64,000 nucleotides of DNA from Paenibacillus thalictri (GTDB taxonomy: Bacteria; Bacillota; Bacilli; Paenibacillales; NBRC-103111). Position numbers and translations under genes: made by a program. Positions within the stretch are counted from its first letter, which is position 1; each line of letters begins with the position of its first letter. This document shows, one piece after another, positions 1 to 7,777 of this stretch. The notes under the pieces were generated by a model. The model did not search any database, had not been told where the DNA came from, and was given only the letters and a program-made list of their open reading frames with translations. The stretch spans positions 1 to 64,000 of the forward strand of contig NZ_SIRE01000034.1 of NCBI RefSeq assembly GCF_004307995.1, in the 5' to 3' direction.

Positions 1-61
1 TAAGAATCTTCATTTATTTTTCATTTTTCAAAGATCAAATTGGAAATTTTGAAGGTGGCCG

Positions 62-81
62 CCAGTACCCTAGGGTACTGG
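62..81. promoter_or_regulatory. perfect 20 bp palindrome upstream of zinc lipoprotein gene
   Basis: CCAGTACCCTAGGGTACTGG is its own exact reverse complement and ends 51 bases before the lipoprotein start codon. It does not resemble the TAATNATTA-centred Zur operator of Bacillus. It could be an operator for another dimeric regulator or a transcript hairpin. The function is unknown. Confidence 0.45.
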
Positions 82-132
82 AAATTGGCTCAACAACAAT
101 CTTTAAGAAATACTATACGAGGAGGAAAAAAA

Positions 133-1248
133 ATGAAATCCATCGTGAAAACATTCGTATTGGCGGCATTGTCCGCTTGGATGCTGGCAGGCTGCAGCGC
201 CAACGGGTCTGCTCCCGCGGCACCGGCGCAAGGCTCAAATGCGGCCGCGTCTTCAGCCGCCTCGGTACCGGCCAATTCCGCAGCCTCCGGCAGCACCGCG
301 GCCCCAGGGACATCGGTGCCAGCGGCCGCGCCGGACAAAGGGGCAGCAAGCTCTGCGGCGGCACAGGCAAATACCGCCAAAAAGCTGAAAGTCGTAGCTA
401 CCTTTTACCCGATGGTCGAGTTCAGCAAACAAGTCGCAGGCGATCGCGCCGAAGTGATTGGCCTGATTCCGGCCGGTGCGGAACCTCACGATTGGGAGCC
501 AAGCGCCAAGGATATGGTTCAGCTCAAGGAAGCCGACGTGTTTGTATATAACGGCATTGTTGAGGGTTGGGCGGAGAAAGCGCTGCAGAGCGCGGCAAAC
601 GACAAGCGGCTTGCGGTGGAAGCAAGCAAAGGGCTCGATTTGATCGAAGGCTCCGAAGATGAGGACGAAGACGAAGACCATGACCACAAAGCCGATCATA
701 ACCACGAAGCGGGCCATGACCATGCGCTTGATCCCCATGTTTGGCTGGATCCGGCTCTTGCTCAGAAAGAAGTCGCCGCAATCCAAGCCGCATTCGAAAA
801 AGCCGATCCGGCGGGCAAAGACGAATACAAGAAAAACGCCGAGGCTTACATAGCCAAGCTGAAGGACCTGGATGCCGCTTTTAAAAAGGATTTAAGCGGT
901 GTGAAACATAAAGAGTTCGTGACCCAGCATGCGGCGTTTGGTTATCTTGCTAAAAATTACGGGCTCACTCAGGTGCCGATCGCCGGTCTTTCCCCCGAAC
1001 AGGAGCCGTCGCCGGATAAAATGGCGGGCATCGTCAAATTCGCCAAGGAAAAGCAAGTGAAAACGATCTTTTTCGAAACGCTGGTTGATCCGAAAATAGC
1101 GCAGACGATCGCCAAAGAAATCGGCGCCAAAACGGCCGTGCTGAACCCGTTGGAAGGACTGACGGATGAAGATAAGAAAAACAATCTCGATTATATCGGC
1201 ATTATGAAAAACAATTTGGAAGCCTTAAAAAAGGCGCTAAACGAATAA
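133..1248 (+). CDS. znuA: Zinc ABC transporter substrate-binding lipoprotein (ZnuA/AdcA type)
   Basis: A 371-residue extracytoplasmic metal-binding protein of cluster A-I, expected to capture Zn2+ outside the membrane for an ABC importer. The start at 133 follows a strong GAGGAGG site and gives a lipoprotein signal with lipobox LAGC (Cys21). A long Ala/Ser/Pro linker runs to about residue 80. The fold then shows the metal-ligand context HDWEP, an acidic His-rich loop (DEDHDH...HNH...HDH) near residues 175-200 followed by DPHVWLDP, and the late HAAFGYL and FFETL motifs. The His-rich loop is typical of zinc rather than manganese members. No permease or ATPase gene follows; the next genes are a CobW GTPase and a zinc-free L33, which supports a zinc-starvation role. 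The partner transporter must lie upstream of the window or elsewhere. Confidence 0.9.
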   Translation: MKSIVKTFVLAALSAWMLAGCSANGSAPAAPAQGSNAAASSAASVPANSAASGSTAAPGTSVPAAAPDKGAASSAAAQANTAKKLKVVATFYPMVEFSKQVAGDRAEVIGLIPAGAEPHDWEPSAKDMVQLKEADVFVYNGIVEGWAEKALQSAANDKRLAVEASKGLDLIEGSEDEDEDEDHDHKADHNHEAGHDHALDPHVWLDPALAQKEVAAIQAAFEKADPAGKDEYKKNAEAYIAKLKDLDAAFKKDLSGVKHKEFVTQHAAFGYLAKNYGLTQVPIAGLSPEQEPSPDKMAGIVKFAKEKQVKTIFFETLVDPKIAQTIAKEIGAKTAVLNPLEGLTDEDKKNNLDYIGIMKNNLEALKKALNE

Positions 1249-1299
1249 TTCAGCATGATCCTATATAGTAATTTTTACGATAAAGAGGTGGCTTTCCGC

Positions 1300-2517
1300 A
1301 TGAATTTGAATCAAAAACTGCCGGTTACCGTTTTAAGCGGTTATTTAGGTGCCGGTAAAACAACAGTGCTTAATCATGTGCTGAACAACCGGAACGGGCT
1401 GAAGGTGGCGGTTATCGTCAACGATTTGAGCGAGGTTAATATCGATGCGGCTTTAATTCGCGAAGGCGGCGGCGTTTCCCGCACAGACGAAAAGCTGGTG
1501 GAGATGTCGAACGGCTGCATCTGCTGCACGCTGCGCGAAGATTTATTGCAGGAAGTGGAGAAGCTGGCGAAGGAAGGACGCTTCGATTATATCCTGATCG
1601 AGTCGACCGGGGTTGGGGAGCCGATCCCGGTTGCTCAGACGTTCACTTATATCGACGAGGAGCACGGCATCGATTTGACGCAATTTTGCCGGCTGGATTG
1701 CATGGTGACGGTGGTCGACGCTTACCGCTTCTGGCACGATTATTCGTCCGGAGAAACGCTGCTTGAACGCAGCCAAGCGGTGGGAACCGACGATACGCGG
1801 GAAGTGGTTGATCTGCTGATCGACCAGATCGAATTTTGCGATGTGCTGATCTTAAACAAATGCGACATGGTCAGGGAAAGCGATCTGGACGAGCTGGAAG
1901 GCGTGCTGCGTGCGCTGCAGCCCCGGGCGAAGCTGATTCGCTCCGTAAACGGGCAGGTAGATCCGGCGCAAATTTTAAACACTGGCTTGTTTAGCTTTGA
2001 AGAGGCCAGCGTGTCCGCGGGTTGGATACAGGAGATGGAAAAAGATGCTCATACGCCGGAAACCGAAGAATACGGAATCGCTTCTTTTGTATACGAGCGG
2101 AAAAAGCCGTTTCACCCCGGTCGGCTCATGAATTGGATGAAGCAATGGCCGGCGGAAATCGTACGCGCCAAAGGGATTATGTGGCTGGCTACGCGCAGCC
2201 GTTTGGCACAGAATATTAGCCAAGCCGGGCCTTCCATCCGTTTTGGTCCCGCCGGTTATTGGGTGGCGGCGCTGCCCGAGCAGGAGCGGCAGGCGATTTT
2301 GCAGGAAGAAGATGAGCTGGCCAGCAAGTGGGATGACGAATACGGTGACCGGGTCAATAAAGTGGTGTTTATCGGCATCGAAATGAACCGGCCGACGATC
2401 GAGTCCGAGCTGGACGCCTGTCTGCTGACGAATGAGGAAATGAAGCAGGATTGGAGCCGGTTTCCCGATCGGCTGCCGAATATGTCTGCGGAGCAGTTGG
2501 AAATTAGCGCACAATAA
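1300..2517 (+). CDS. CobW/COG0523-family GTP-binding protein, putative zinc metallochaperone
   Basis: A 405-residue G3E-family GTPase. Walker A GYLGAGKTT lies at residues 14-22, the metal-binding CICC at 73-76, the switch-region motif ESTGVGEP follows, and NKCD gives guanine specificity. The C-terminal half carries the CobW C domain (FVYERKKPFHPGRL). The start at 1300 follows AAAGAGGTG; a further upstream in-frame start lacks a good ribosome site. Members of this family (YciC/ZagA in Bacillus) deliver zinc to essential enzymes during starvation. The position between a zinc-binding lipoprotein and a zinc-free ribosomal protein makes zinc the most likely metal. The metal assignment is inference; other COG0523 proteins handle cobalt, nickel or nitrile hydratase metals. 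Confidence 0.88.
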   Translation: MNLNQKLPVTVLSGYLGAGKTTVLNHVLNNRNGLKVAVIVNDLSEVNIDAALIREGGGVSRTDEKLVEMSNGCICCTLREDLLQEVEKLAKEGRFDYILIESTGVGEPIPVAQTFTYIDEEHGIDLTQFCRLDCMVTVVDAYRFWHDYSSGETLLERSQAVGTDDTREVVDLLIDQIEFCDVLILNKCDMVRESDLDELEGVLRALQPRAKLIRSVNGQVDPAQILNTGLFSFEEASVSAGWIQEMEKDAHTPETEEYGIASFVYERKKPFHPGRLMNWMKQWPAEIVRAKGIMWLATRSRLAQNISQAGPSIRFGPAGYWVAALPEQERQAILQEEDELASKWDDEYGDRVNKVVFIGIEMNRPTIESELDACLLTNEEMKQDWSRFPDRLPNMSAEQLEISAQ

Positions 2518-2553
2518 ACGATCAGAATATACGAACTTACGGAGGTATGGCAC

Positions 2554-2703
2554 ATGAGAGTTGTCGTCACCCTTGCCTGCACGGAAACAGGCGATCGCAA
2601 CTACACTACGACCAAAAACAAGAAGACACATCCCGGCAGATTGGAGCTGCGCAAATATTGCCCCCGTCTGAAGCGGCATACGCTGCACCGGGAAACAAGG
2701 TAA
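2554..2703 (+). CDS. rpmG: Ribosomal protein L33, zinc-independent paralogue
   Basis: A 49-residue protein beginning MRVVVTLACTETGDRN and ending HTLHRETR, the L33 signature throughout. It is preceded by ACGGAGG 7 bases before the ATG. Zinc-binding L33 has two CxxC pairs; here the first reads CTET and the second CPRL, so each pair has lost one cysteine. This is the 'C-minus' form that in other bacteria replaces the zinc-containing L33 under zinc starvation, usually under Zur control. Its place directly behind a zinc lipoprotein and a CobW GTPase fits that role. No recognisable Zur box was found, so the regulator is inferred. Confidence 0.9.
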   Translation: MRVVVTLACTETGDRNYTTTKNKKTHPGRLELRKYCPRLKRHTLHRETR

Positions 2704-2785
2704 AGGGAAGCAGCCGGTGCGCAAACGCATTATGGGCTGCGGCCGTTTTCCGTCTGGACCATACGGACATTAAGTCTGTAGAATC

Positions 2786-2816
2786 CGAGGCTTCCGCAAA
2801 CAGCGGAGCCTCTTTT
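2786..2816 (+). terminator. Rho-independent terminator after rpmG
   Basis: GAGGCTTCCGC pairs with GCGGAGCCTC (one bulged T) and TTTT follows. It closes the znuA-cobW-rpmG unit. Confidence 0.75.
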
Positions 2817-2860
2817 GCTATTTTATACACCACTTGAGTGACTTAACCTTCTCTCTACTA

Positions 2861-2869
2861 TGCTATAAT
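2861..2869 (+). promoter_or_regulatory. Extended -10 promoter element
   Basis: TGCTATAAT is a perfect extended -10 (TGN plus TATAAT). The -35 match is weak. Transcription would start just at the edge of the palindromic element 2880-3108 and continue into the exonuclease gene. Confidence 0.6.
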
Positions 2870-2879
2870 AGAGCGAATA

Positions 2880-3108
2880 CTAGGAGTCTGTCCGACGGAT
2901 TAATTTTGGGAATATTTATTCATGCAGGTGTATGGAGGGTAAGGGAATGGTATGGAAAGTTTACGTCCGCCTTGAAAACCGTGTTTTTACCGTAAGGTAA
3001 ATTCAAGAAAACACGGTTTTCACGAGCGGTGGAATGCCATCCCTTCCCGCAATAGCCGCACTCATGAATAAATATTCACCGGTTTACTTTCGTCGGACAG
3101 ACTCCTAG
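2880..3108. mobile_element. MITE-like palindromic element with 18 bp perfect terminal inverted repeats
   Basis: The outer arms CTAGGAGTCTGTCCGACG (2880-2897) and its exact complement (3091-3108) are perfect. Inside, GAATATTTATTCATG (2910-2924) matches CATGAATAAATATTC (3063-3077), and AAAACCGTGTTTT (2975-2987) matches AAAACACGGTTTT (3008-3020). The whole 229 bp folds into one long hairpin and encodes no protein. Both ends carry CTAG, which could be a 4 bp target duplication of the kind some IS families make. It sits between a promoter and the exonuclease gene, so the hairpin would be in that mRNA's leader. No second copy was seen in this window. Confidence 0.65.
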
Positions 3109-3122
3109 AAAGGGAGAGGGAT

Positions 3123-4022
3123 TTGGCTTTGTCTGATACGAATAAAGAACAGGCGATTTTGCTGGTGGACGGGATGGCGCTGCTGTTCCGCGCTTATTTC
3201 GCCTCCGCTTACGGAGGATACATACAAAAGACAAGTGCCGGCGTGCCGGTTAATGCGGTGCATGGGTTTGTCAAATATTTTTGGGATGCGGTGGAGCGGT
3301 TCGAACCTTCCCACGTAGCCTGCTGCTGGGATATGGGGAGCACGACGTTCCGAACGGAGAAATACCCGGATTACAAGGGCAACCGGCCTGAGGCGCCGGA
3401 TGAGCTGATCCCGCAATTTTCGCTGGTGAAGGAAGTCGTGGAAAGCTTCGGCGTGCCGAATATCGGGATTCACGGCTTCGAGGCGGACGATTGTATCGGC
3501 ACGTTGTCGCGCCATTTTGCCGGAGATGCCCATGTATACATACTAAGCGGCGACCACGATTTGCTGCAGCTCGTCAATGACGATGTGACTGTTGTCATTA
3601 TGAAGAAAGGTTTTTCCAACTATGCGGTTTACAACCCGCAGCTGCTGCAGGAAGAGAAAGGCCTGACCCCGCCGCAGGTCATCGATATGAAGGGGCTGAT
3701 GGGCGACACAAGCGACAATTACCCCGGCGTCAAGGGCATCGGCGAAAAAACGGCGCTGAAGCTCGTTCAGGAATACGGCTCCATCGACGGCATTTTGGCC
3801 AATATCGACAAGCTGCCTAAAGGCGTCCGCACCAAAATCGAAGCCGAACTGGACATGCTGCATTTATCGCGGGAACTCGCAACCATCTTGACCGAAGTGC
3901 CGGTTACCTGCGATTGGAACGAATGCCGCTGGAGCGTCGACCGCGGCCGGGTGCTGAGCAAGTTTGAGGAGCTTGAATTTAAAGGCCTGAGAAAAATTGT
4001 CGAAAACAGCAAGGTTGTATAA
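3123..4022 (+). CDS. 5'-3' exonuclease, FEN-type (YpcP-like)
   Basis: A 299-residue stand-alone homologue of the 5'-nuclease domain of DNA polymerase I. It shows the N-terminal metal site LLVDGMALLFRA, the arch lysine/arginine region RTEKYPDYKGNR, the acidic cluster FEADDCIGTL and SGDHDLLQL, and the helix-3-turn-helix GVKGIGEKTALKLV. The C-terminal wedge follows normally. The family removes RNA primers and flaps. The start is TTG at 3123, or TTG at 3129, both placed behind AGGGAGAGG; the second has the better spacing. Its transcript begins at the palindromic element just upstream. Confidence 0.88.
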   Translation: MALSDTNKEQAILLVDGMALLFRAYFASAYGGYIQKTSAGVPVNAVHGFVKYFWDAVERFEPSHVACCWDMGSTTFRTEKYPDYKGNRPEAPDELIPQFSLVKEVVESFGVPNIGIHGFEADDCIGTLSRHFAGDAHVYILSGDHDLLQLVNDDVTVVIMKKGFSNYAVYNPQLLQEEKGLTPPQVIDMKGLMGDTSDNYPGVKGIGEKTALKLVQEYGSIDGILANIDKLPKGVRTKIEAELDMLHLSRELATILTEVPVTCDWNECRWSVDRGRVLSKFEELEFKGLRKIVENSKVV

Positions 4023-4138
4023 AAACTCGTAGAAAACCTAAATTTATTCCCCTTTTCCTCTCAACCGATAGTTTGTTAAAATAGCAGATAGGCTACATAT
4101 CGTGTAGATAAAGCAATCCACTTTGGGAGGGAAATGCT

Positions 4139-4456
4139 TTGAGCAATATTAATGTATGGGAAAACGCAGAACCGGGCGTGAAACGTAAAATTTTTGAACC
4201 CGGCAAAACGATCATGATGATGGAAGTTCACTTTGAGGAAGGCGCGGAAGGCTACGAGCACAGCCATCCTCACGAGCAACTGTCCTATTGCACGAAAGGC
4301 AAGCTCGAATTTACGATCGACGGAGTGAAAACGGTCATCGGCGTGGGCGAAACGATCTACATTCCGAGTGGTGCGCGTCATGGCGCGAAGGCGTTGGAGC
4401 CGAGCATTCTGCTTGATACGTTCACACCGGTGCGCGAAGATTTGGTCAAACGCTAA
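4139..4456 (+). CDS. Small cupin-domain protein (KdgF-like fold)
   Basis: A 105-residue single-domain cupin. Motif 1 is visible as HSHPHEQLSYCTKGKLEF, with the His-x-His...Glu metal-ligand pattern, and motif 2 as GETIYIPSGARHGAKAL. It starts at TTG 4139 with GGGAGG eight bases upstream. KdgF relatives act on unsaturated uronates, but single-domain cupins vary widely and nothing nearby concerns pectin or alginate, so the substrate is open. It stands alone, with its own terminator downstream. Confidence 0.78.
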   Translation: MSNINVWENAEPGVKRKIFEPGKTIMMMEVHFEEGAEGYEHSHPHEQLSYCTKGKLEFTIDGVKTVIGVGETIYIPSGARHGAKALEPSILLDTFTPVREDLVKR

Positions 4457-4472
4457 TCGTTTTGGCGAGACA

Positions 4473-4515
4473 GCCAAGGTTTGTTGGGACATGTGCCCGC
4501 AGCCTTGGTTTTTTT
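4473..4515 (+). terminator. Terminator after cupin gene
   Basis: CCAAGG pairs with CCTTGG, with an inner GGG/CCC, and seven T residues follow. Confidence 0.75.
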
Positions 4516-4560
4516 GTATATCGGATAGGGTACATGCCGCACGCTTTGCCGCATATCGGG

Positions 4561-4566
4561 TATAAT
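4561..4566 (+). promoter_or_regulatory. -10 element of the GNAT gene
   Basis: TATAAT lies 35 bases upstream of the GNAT start codon. No good -35 hexamer is visible at the normal spacing. Confidence 0.45.
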
Positions 4567-4600
4567 AACGGAAAATAAGGTAAACCCGACAGGAGGAAAT

Positions 4601-5161
4601 ATGACGATCAGAGACGCCTTAAAAACCGATGTCAAGCCGGCAGCCCGTCTGCTGTACGACGCTTTGCACGATATAGCCCACCAATTGACAGGGGCGGCGG
4701 TGGAGACGGACGCATTAGCTGCGTTGGAAATGTTTTTCCAGCAAGAGACGGGGAGGTTAAGCTACCGCCAAGCCGTCGTCAAGGAGCTGGACGGGCATGT
4801 CGTTGGGATTCTTGTATCTTATGCCGGACCGGAAGCCGGCGAACTGGACCGTCCGATGGTGGAACGGCTGCGTCAGCTGAAAAACGATCCTAACGTGAAA
4901 CTCGATAAAGAAGCGGAAGAAGATGAATATTACATCGACACATTGTCGGTATCGCCGCTTTGCATGGGACGGGGCATCGGCAGCGAATTGATTGGCGAAG
5001 CCGAGAGGCGGGCTTTAAACGCCGGTTACCGCCGCATCGCTCTGGCTGTCGAAGAAAGCAACGAAGGAGCGCACGCTTTATATGTGAAGCGTGGCTACCG
5101 GACCGATAAAGAAATAGCGATCAATCATAAAACATACAAACATATGATCAAAGATCTGTAA
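4601..5161 (+). CDS. GNAT-family N-acetyltransferase
   Basis: A 186-residue Gcn5-related acetyltransferase. The acetyl-CoA site is the motif A block YIDTLSVSPLCMGRGIGSELI, whose RGIGS loop matches the Q/RxxGxG/A pattern. Motif B follows as LAVEESNEGAHALYVKRGY. The first 90 residues are less conserved and hold the acceptor side. The start follows ACAGGAGG. The acceptor (antibiotic, amino acid, protein N-terminus or polyamine) cannot be told from sequence. It is monocistronic and followed by a terminator that has been interrupted by a repeat element. Confidence 0.85.
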   Translation: MTIRDALKTDVKPAARLLYDALHDIAHQLTGAAVETDALAALEMFFQQETGRLSYRQAVVKELDGHVVGILVSYAGPEAGELDRPMVERLRQLKNDPNVKLDKEAEEDEYYIDTLSVSPLCMGRGIGSELIGEAERRALNAGYRRIALAVEESNEGAHALYVKRGYRTDKEIAINHKTYKHMIKDL

Positions 5162-5166
5162 TCAAA

Positions 5167-5386
5167 AAAAACAGCCCCCTATTTGCGGGGCCACTGAAAA
5201 AGTGAACGCTGCGTGAGCGAATCATGCTTCCGATCGCCAATTGTCCCTGAATTTCTTTGAATTTACCTGCTTGCGGCAGGTGAAATTCGGGGACAAAAGC
5301 GAACGCTGGCGCTTCTCCAGCATGATTTCGCTCACTTAAGCTGCTTTTTCAGTGACCTCCTATTTGCAGGAGGCTGTTTTTTGATT
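5167..5386 (+). terminator. Terminator stem split by a repeat element
   Basis: AAAACAGCC (about 5167-5176) and GGCTGTTTTTT (5371-5381) form the base of a terminator. The two flanks of the inserted repeat both read CCTATTTGC (5178-5187 region and 5359-5367), as if the terminator loop had been duplicated when the repeat 5191-5357 entered. Confidence 0.5.
5191..5357. repeat. Long-hairpin repeat, copy 1 of 2
   Basis: An imperfect palindrome. CACTGAAAAAG pairs with CTTTTTCAGTG at the ends; GTGAGCGAATCATGCT pairs with AGCATGATTTCGCTCAC; TTGTCCCTGAATTTC pairs with GAAATTCGGGGACAA; the tip is CCTGCTTGCGGCAGG. It shares its core (CGATCGCCAATTGTCCC, GAATTTCTT, GGTGAAATTCGGG and ACAAAAGCGAACGCTG) with the element at 26453-26601. 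It has no coding capacity and looks like a non-autonomous dispersed repeat. Confidence 0.75.
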
Positions 5387-5391
5387 AAGGT

Positions 5392-5685
5392 CTAGATGTC
5401 CGTAAAATGGATCCCGCCGACTACTTCGCTTAAGAAAGAGCGCAGCTCGCCCGCTTCTTCTTCGTTCAGCTTGTAGGCGTGCTCCAGATAACCTTCCTCT
5501 TCCAGGTCATCGGGACCGATGACTGCCGAACGCCCGGTTTGGAGATCGATGACCAGTTTTTTCCCGTAATAACGATTGGTATTTACAATGGCCAGATCAA
5601 ACCGGCGCAGCGTTTCGCCGACAAAGCACAGCCACCTGGTTGTCGTTTCTTCTTTGGTATCGTATAAAAAATCAAATTCAGACAT
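5392..5685 (-). CDS. DUF3055-like conserved small protein
   Basis: A 97-residue acidic protein starting MSEFDFLYDTKEETTTRW. Conserved-looking blocks are FVGETLRRFDLAIVNTNRYYGKKLV and GPDDLEEEGYLEHAYKL. Length and motifs match my memory of the DUF3055 family of Bacillota, whose function is unknown. The start at 5685 is favoured over one seven codons upstream because GGGGGGCAGG precedes it. No signal peptide or membrane segment is visible. It is divergent from ilvD, with about 150 bases between them that must hold both promoters. Confidence 0.7.
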   Translation of the reverse strand: MSEFDFLYDTKEETTTRWLCFVGETLRRFDLAIVNTNRYYGKKLVIDLQTGRSAVIGPDDLEEEGYLEHAYKLNEEEAGELRSFLSEVVGGIHFTDI

Positions 5686-5753
5686 AACCTGCCCCCCTCG
5701 GTACAATTTACCTTACGATTATACACGATCAAATTCAAATAATAAATTTTCAT

Positions 5754-5782
5754 TTGCCGCAAAAAGTGATAGAATTTATTGA
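5754..5782 (+). promoter_or_regulatory. Possible sigma-A promoter of ilvD
   Basis: TTGCCG (5754-5759) and TATTGA (5777-5782) are separated by 17 bases. The match is moderate. Confidence 0.4.
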
Positions 5783-5833
5783 AAGCGATGCTAGATTAAA
5801 ATGATTTTAATTTTAAGGAGGAAGTTACACATT

Positions 5834-7519
5834 ATGGCTAAGCCTAAAATGAGAAGTGATATGATTAAAAAAGGCTTCGACCGCGCCCCTCACCGCAGTT
5901 TGCTGCGTGCTGCCGGCGTGAAAGAAGAAGATTTCGATAAACCGTTTATTGCGGTGTGCAACTCTTACATCGACATTATTCCGGGCCACGTGCATTTGCA
6001 GGAATTCGGCAAACTCGTGAAAGAAGCGATCCGCGAAGCGGGCGGCGTGCCGTTCGAGTTCAACACCATCGGTGTAGACGACGGTATCGCCATGGGCCAC
6101 ATCGGTATGCGTTACTCGCTGCCAAGCCGCGAAATTATCGCCGATTCCGTAGAAACGGTCGTATCCGCTCACTGGTTTGACGGTATGGTATGTATTCCGA
6201 ACTGCGATAAAATCACCCCGGGCATGATGATGGGCATGCTGCGCGTCAACATTCCGACGATCATGGTTAGCGGCGGTCCAATGAAAGCCGGCCGGACAAG
6301 CGACGGCAAAGCGATCTCCTTGACTTCTGTATTTGAAGGCGTTGGCGCATACCAAGTCGGTAAGATCGACGACAAAACGTTGCTAGAGCTGGAACAATAC
6401 GGCTGTCCGACTTGCGGATCCTGTTCCGGCATGTTTACCGCCAACTCGATGAACTGTCTCGCCGAAGGTCTTGGGCTTGCTCTCCCGGGCAACGGCACGA
6501 TCCTGGCGATTTCCGAAGACCGCAAAGAGTTTGTGAAAAAGTCCGCTCGCCAGTTGATGGAGCTGATCAAACTGGACATCAAACCTCGCGACATCGTGAC
6601 TATCGATGCGATCGACAACGCGTTTGCGCTGGACATGGCGATGGGCGGTTCGACCAATACCGTGCTTCACACTTTGGCGCTTGCTCAAGAAGCAGGAATC
6701 GAATATCCGATCGAACGCATCAACGAAGTGGCTAACCGCGTGCCGCATTTGGCGAAAATCGCACCAGCCTCCGATTATCATATCGAAGACGTGCACAATG
6801 CCGGCGGCGTGAGTGCAATCATCAACGAGTTGTTGAAAAAGCCGGGAGCCATCAACGGCGACGTGATCACCGTAACCGGCAAAACGCTGCGCGAAAACGT
6901 GGCAGGCTGCGAAATTTTGGACAAGGATGTGCTCCATCCGCTCGACAACCCGCACAGCGAACGCGGCGGACTGGCTGTATTGTTCGGCAACCTGGCTCCG
7001 GAAGGCAGCATCATCAAGGTTGGCGCCGTCGACAAATCCGTAGGCGGACGCCATGTGGGTCCGGCTATCTGCTTTGACTCGCAAGAGGACGCGCTGGCCG
7101 GTATCGCCGGGGGCAAAGTAAAAGAAGGCCACGTTGTCGTTATTCGCTACGAAGGTCCTAAGGGCGGCCCGGGCATGCCTGAGATGCTTGCGCCTACGTC
7201 GCAAATCGTCGGCATGGGTCTCGGAGCCAAAGTCGGTTTGATCACCGACGGCCGTTTCTCCGGCGCATCCCGCGGCATCAGCATCGGTCACATCTCCCCG
7301 GAAGCGGCTGAAGGCGGCCCGATCGCTTTTGTCGAAGACGGCGACATCATCGATCTGGATCTGGTCAACCGTACCATCCAGCTGCAAGTCAGCGACGAAG
7401 AATTCGAACGCCGCCGCGCGAACTGGAAAGGCTTCGAGCCGAAGGTAAAAACAGGCTACCTAGCCCGTTATTCCAAACTCGTGACCAACGCCAGCTCCGG
7501 TGGAGTTATGAAAATTTAA
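5834..7519 (+). CDS. ilvD: Dihydroxy-acid dehydratase
   Basis: A 561-residue IlvD/Edd-family enzyme that dehydrates 2,3-dihydroxy-3-methyl(butanoate/pentanoate) to the 2-oxo acids in valine, leucine and isoleucine synthesis. The Fe-S ligands are recognisable in CNSYIDIIPGH, CIPNCDKITPGMMM and GCPTCGSCSGMF. The Mg-binding and C-terminal swivelling domain with GGPGMPEM and GLITDGRFSGASRG is complete. The start at 5834 follows AAGGAGGAAG; an upstream in-frame ATG has no ribosome site. The gene stands alone rather than in an ilv-leu operon, with its own terminator. Confidence 0.96.
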   Translation: MAKPKMRSDMIKKGFDRAPHRSLLRAAGVKEEDFDKPFIAVCNSYIDIIPGHVHLQEFGKLVKEAIREAGGVPFEFNTIGVDDGIAMGHIGMRYSLPSREIIADSVETVVSAHWFDGMVCIPNCDKITPGMMMGMLRVNIPTIMVSGGPMKAGRTSDGKAISLTSVFEGVGAYQVGKIDDKTLLELEQYGCPTCGSCSGMFTANSMNCLAEGLGLALPGNGTILAISEDRKEFVKKSARQLMELIKLDIKPRDIVTIDAIDNAFALDMAMGGSTNTVLHTLALAQEAGIEYPIERINEVANRVPHLAKIAPASDYHIEDVHNAGGVSAIINELLKKPGAINGDVITVTGKTLRENVAGCEILDKDVLHPLDNPHSERGGLAVLFGNLAPEGSIIKVGAVDKSVGGRHVGPAICFDSQEDALAGIAGGKVKEGHVVVIRYEGPKGGPGMPEMLAPTSQIVGMGLGAKVGLITDGRFSGASRGISIGHISPEAAEGGPIAFVEDGDIIDLDLVNRTIQLQVSDEEFERRRANWKGFEPKVKTGYLARYSKLVTNASSGGVMKI

Positions 7520-7537
7520 TCGGCATGCGATAAACGA

Positions 7538-7578
7538 AAGACTGCATACCCGCGAGCAGCGGGCCGTGCAGTCTTTTT
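7538..7578 (+). terminator. Terminator after ilvD
   Basis: AAAGACTGCA pairs with TGCAGTCTTTTT around an inner CCCGC/GCGGG. Confidence 0.85.
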
Positions 7579-7777
7579 GCCGTTGTCAACGTGCGCGCGA
7601 ATCCGCTGCACGTATGGCGGCGTCAGAATGGCGGTGGAACGGACCATTGCCGCCCTCACGTCGAAAGGCAACACGGCGGTGTGGCTTTTCTCGGATTTAG
7701 CAGGGCATCCCGGCGTTGCGGCTTCTCTCGAATGTTAGCCGCACATTCCGGGCCAGGACAGTACGGACGAAGCTGCT

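Noticed and set aside
1..132. Zur box upstream of the zinc lipoprotein
   Set aside because: I looked for a TAATNATTA-centred inverted repeat and did not find one; the palindrome present is different.
253..786. A 177-codon minus-strand reading frame inside the zinc lipoprotein gene
   Set aside because: It is antisense to a strongly supported gene, has no ribosome site and shows no protein motif.
2716..2772. An 18-codon GTG frame after rpmG ending FPSGPYGH
   Set aside because: It is very short, has only a weak ribosome site and resembles no known ribosomal protein.
6383..7387. A 334-codon minus-strand reading frame across ilvD
   Set aside because: ilvD is certain on the plus strand; the frame follows its codon bias and has no motif.
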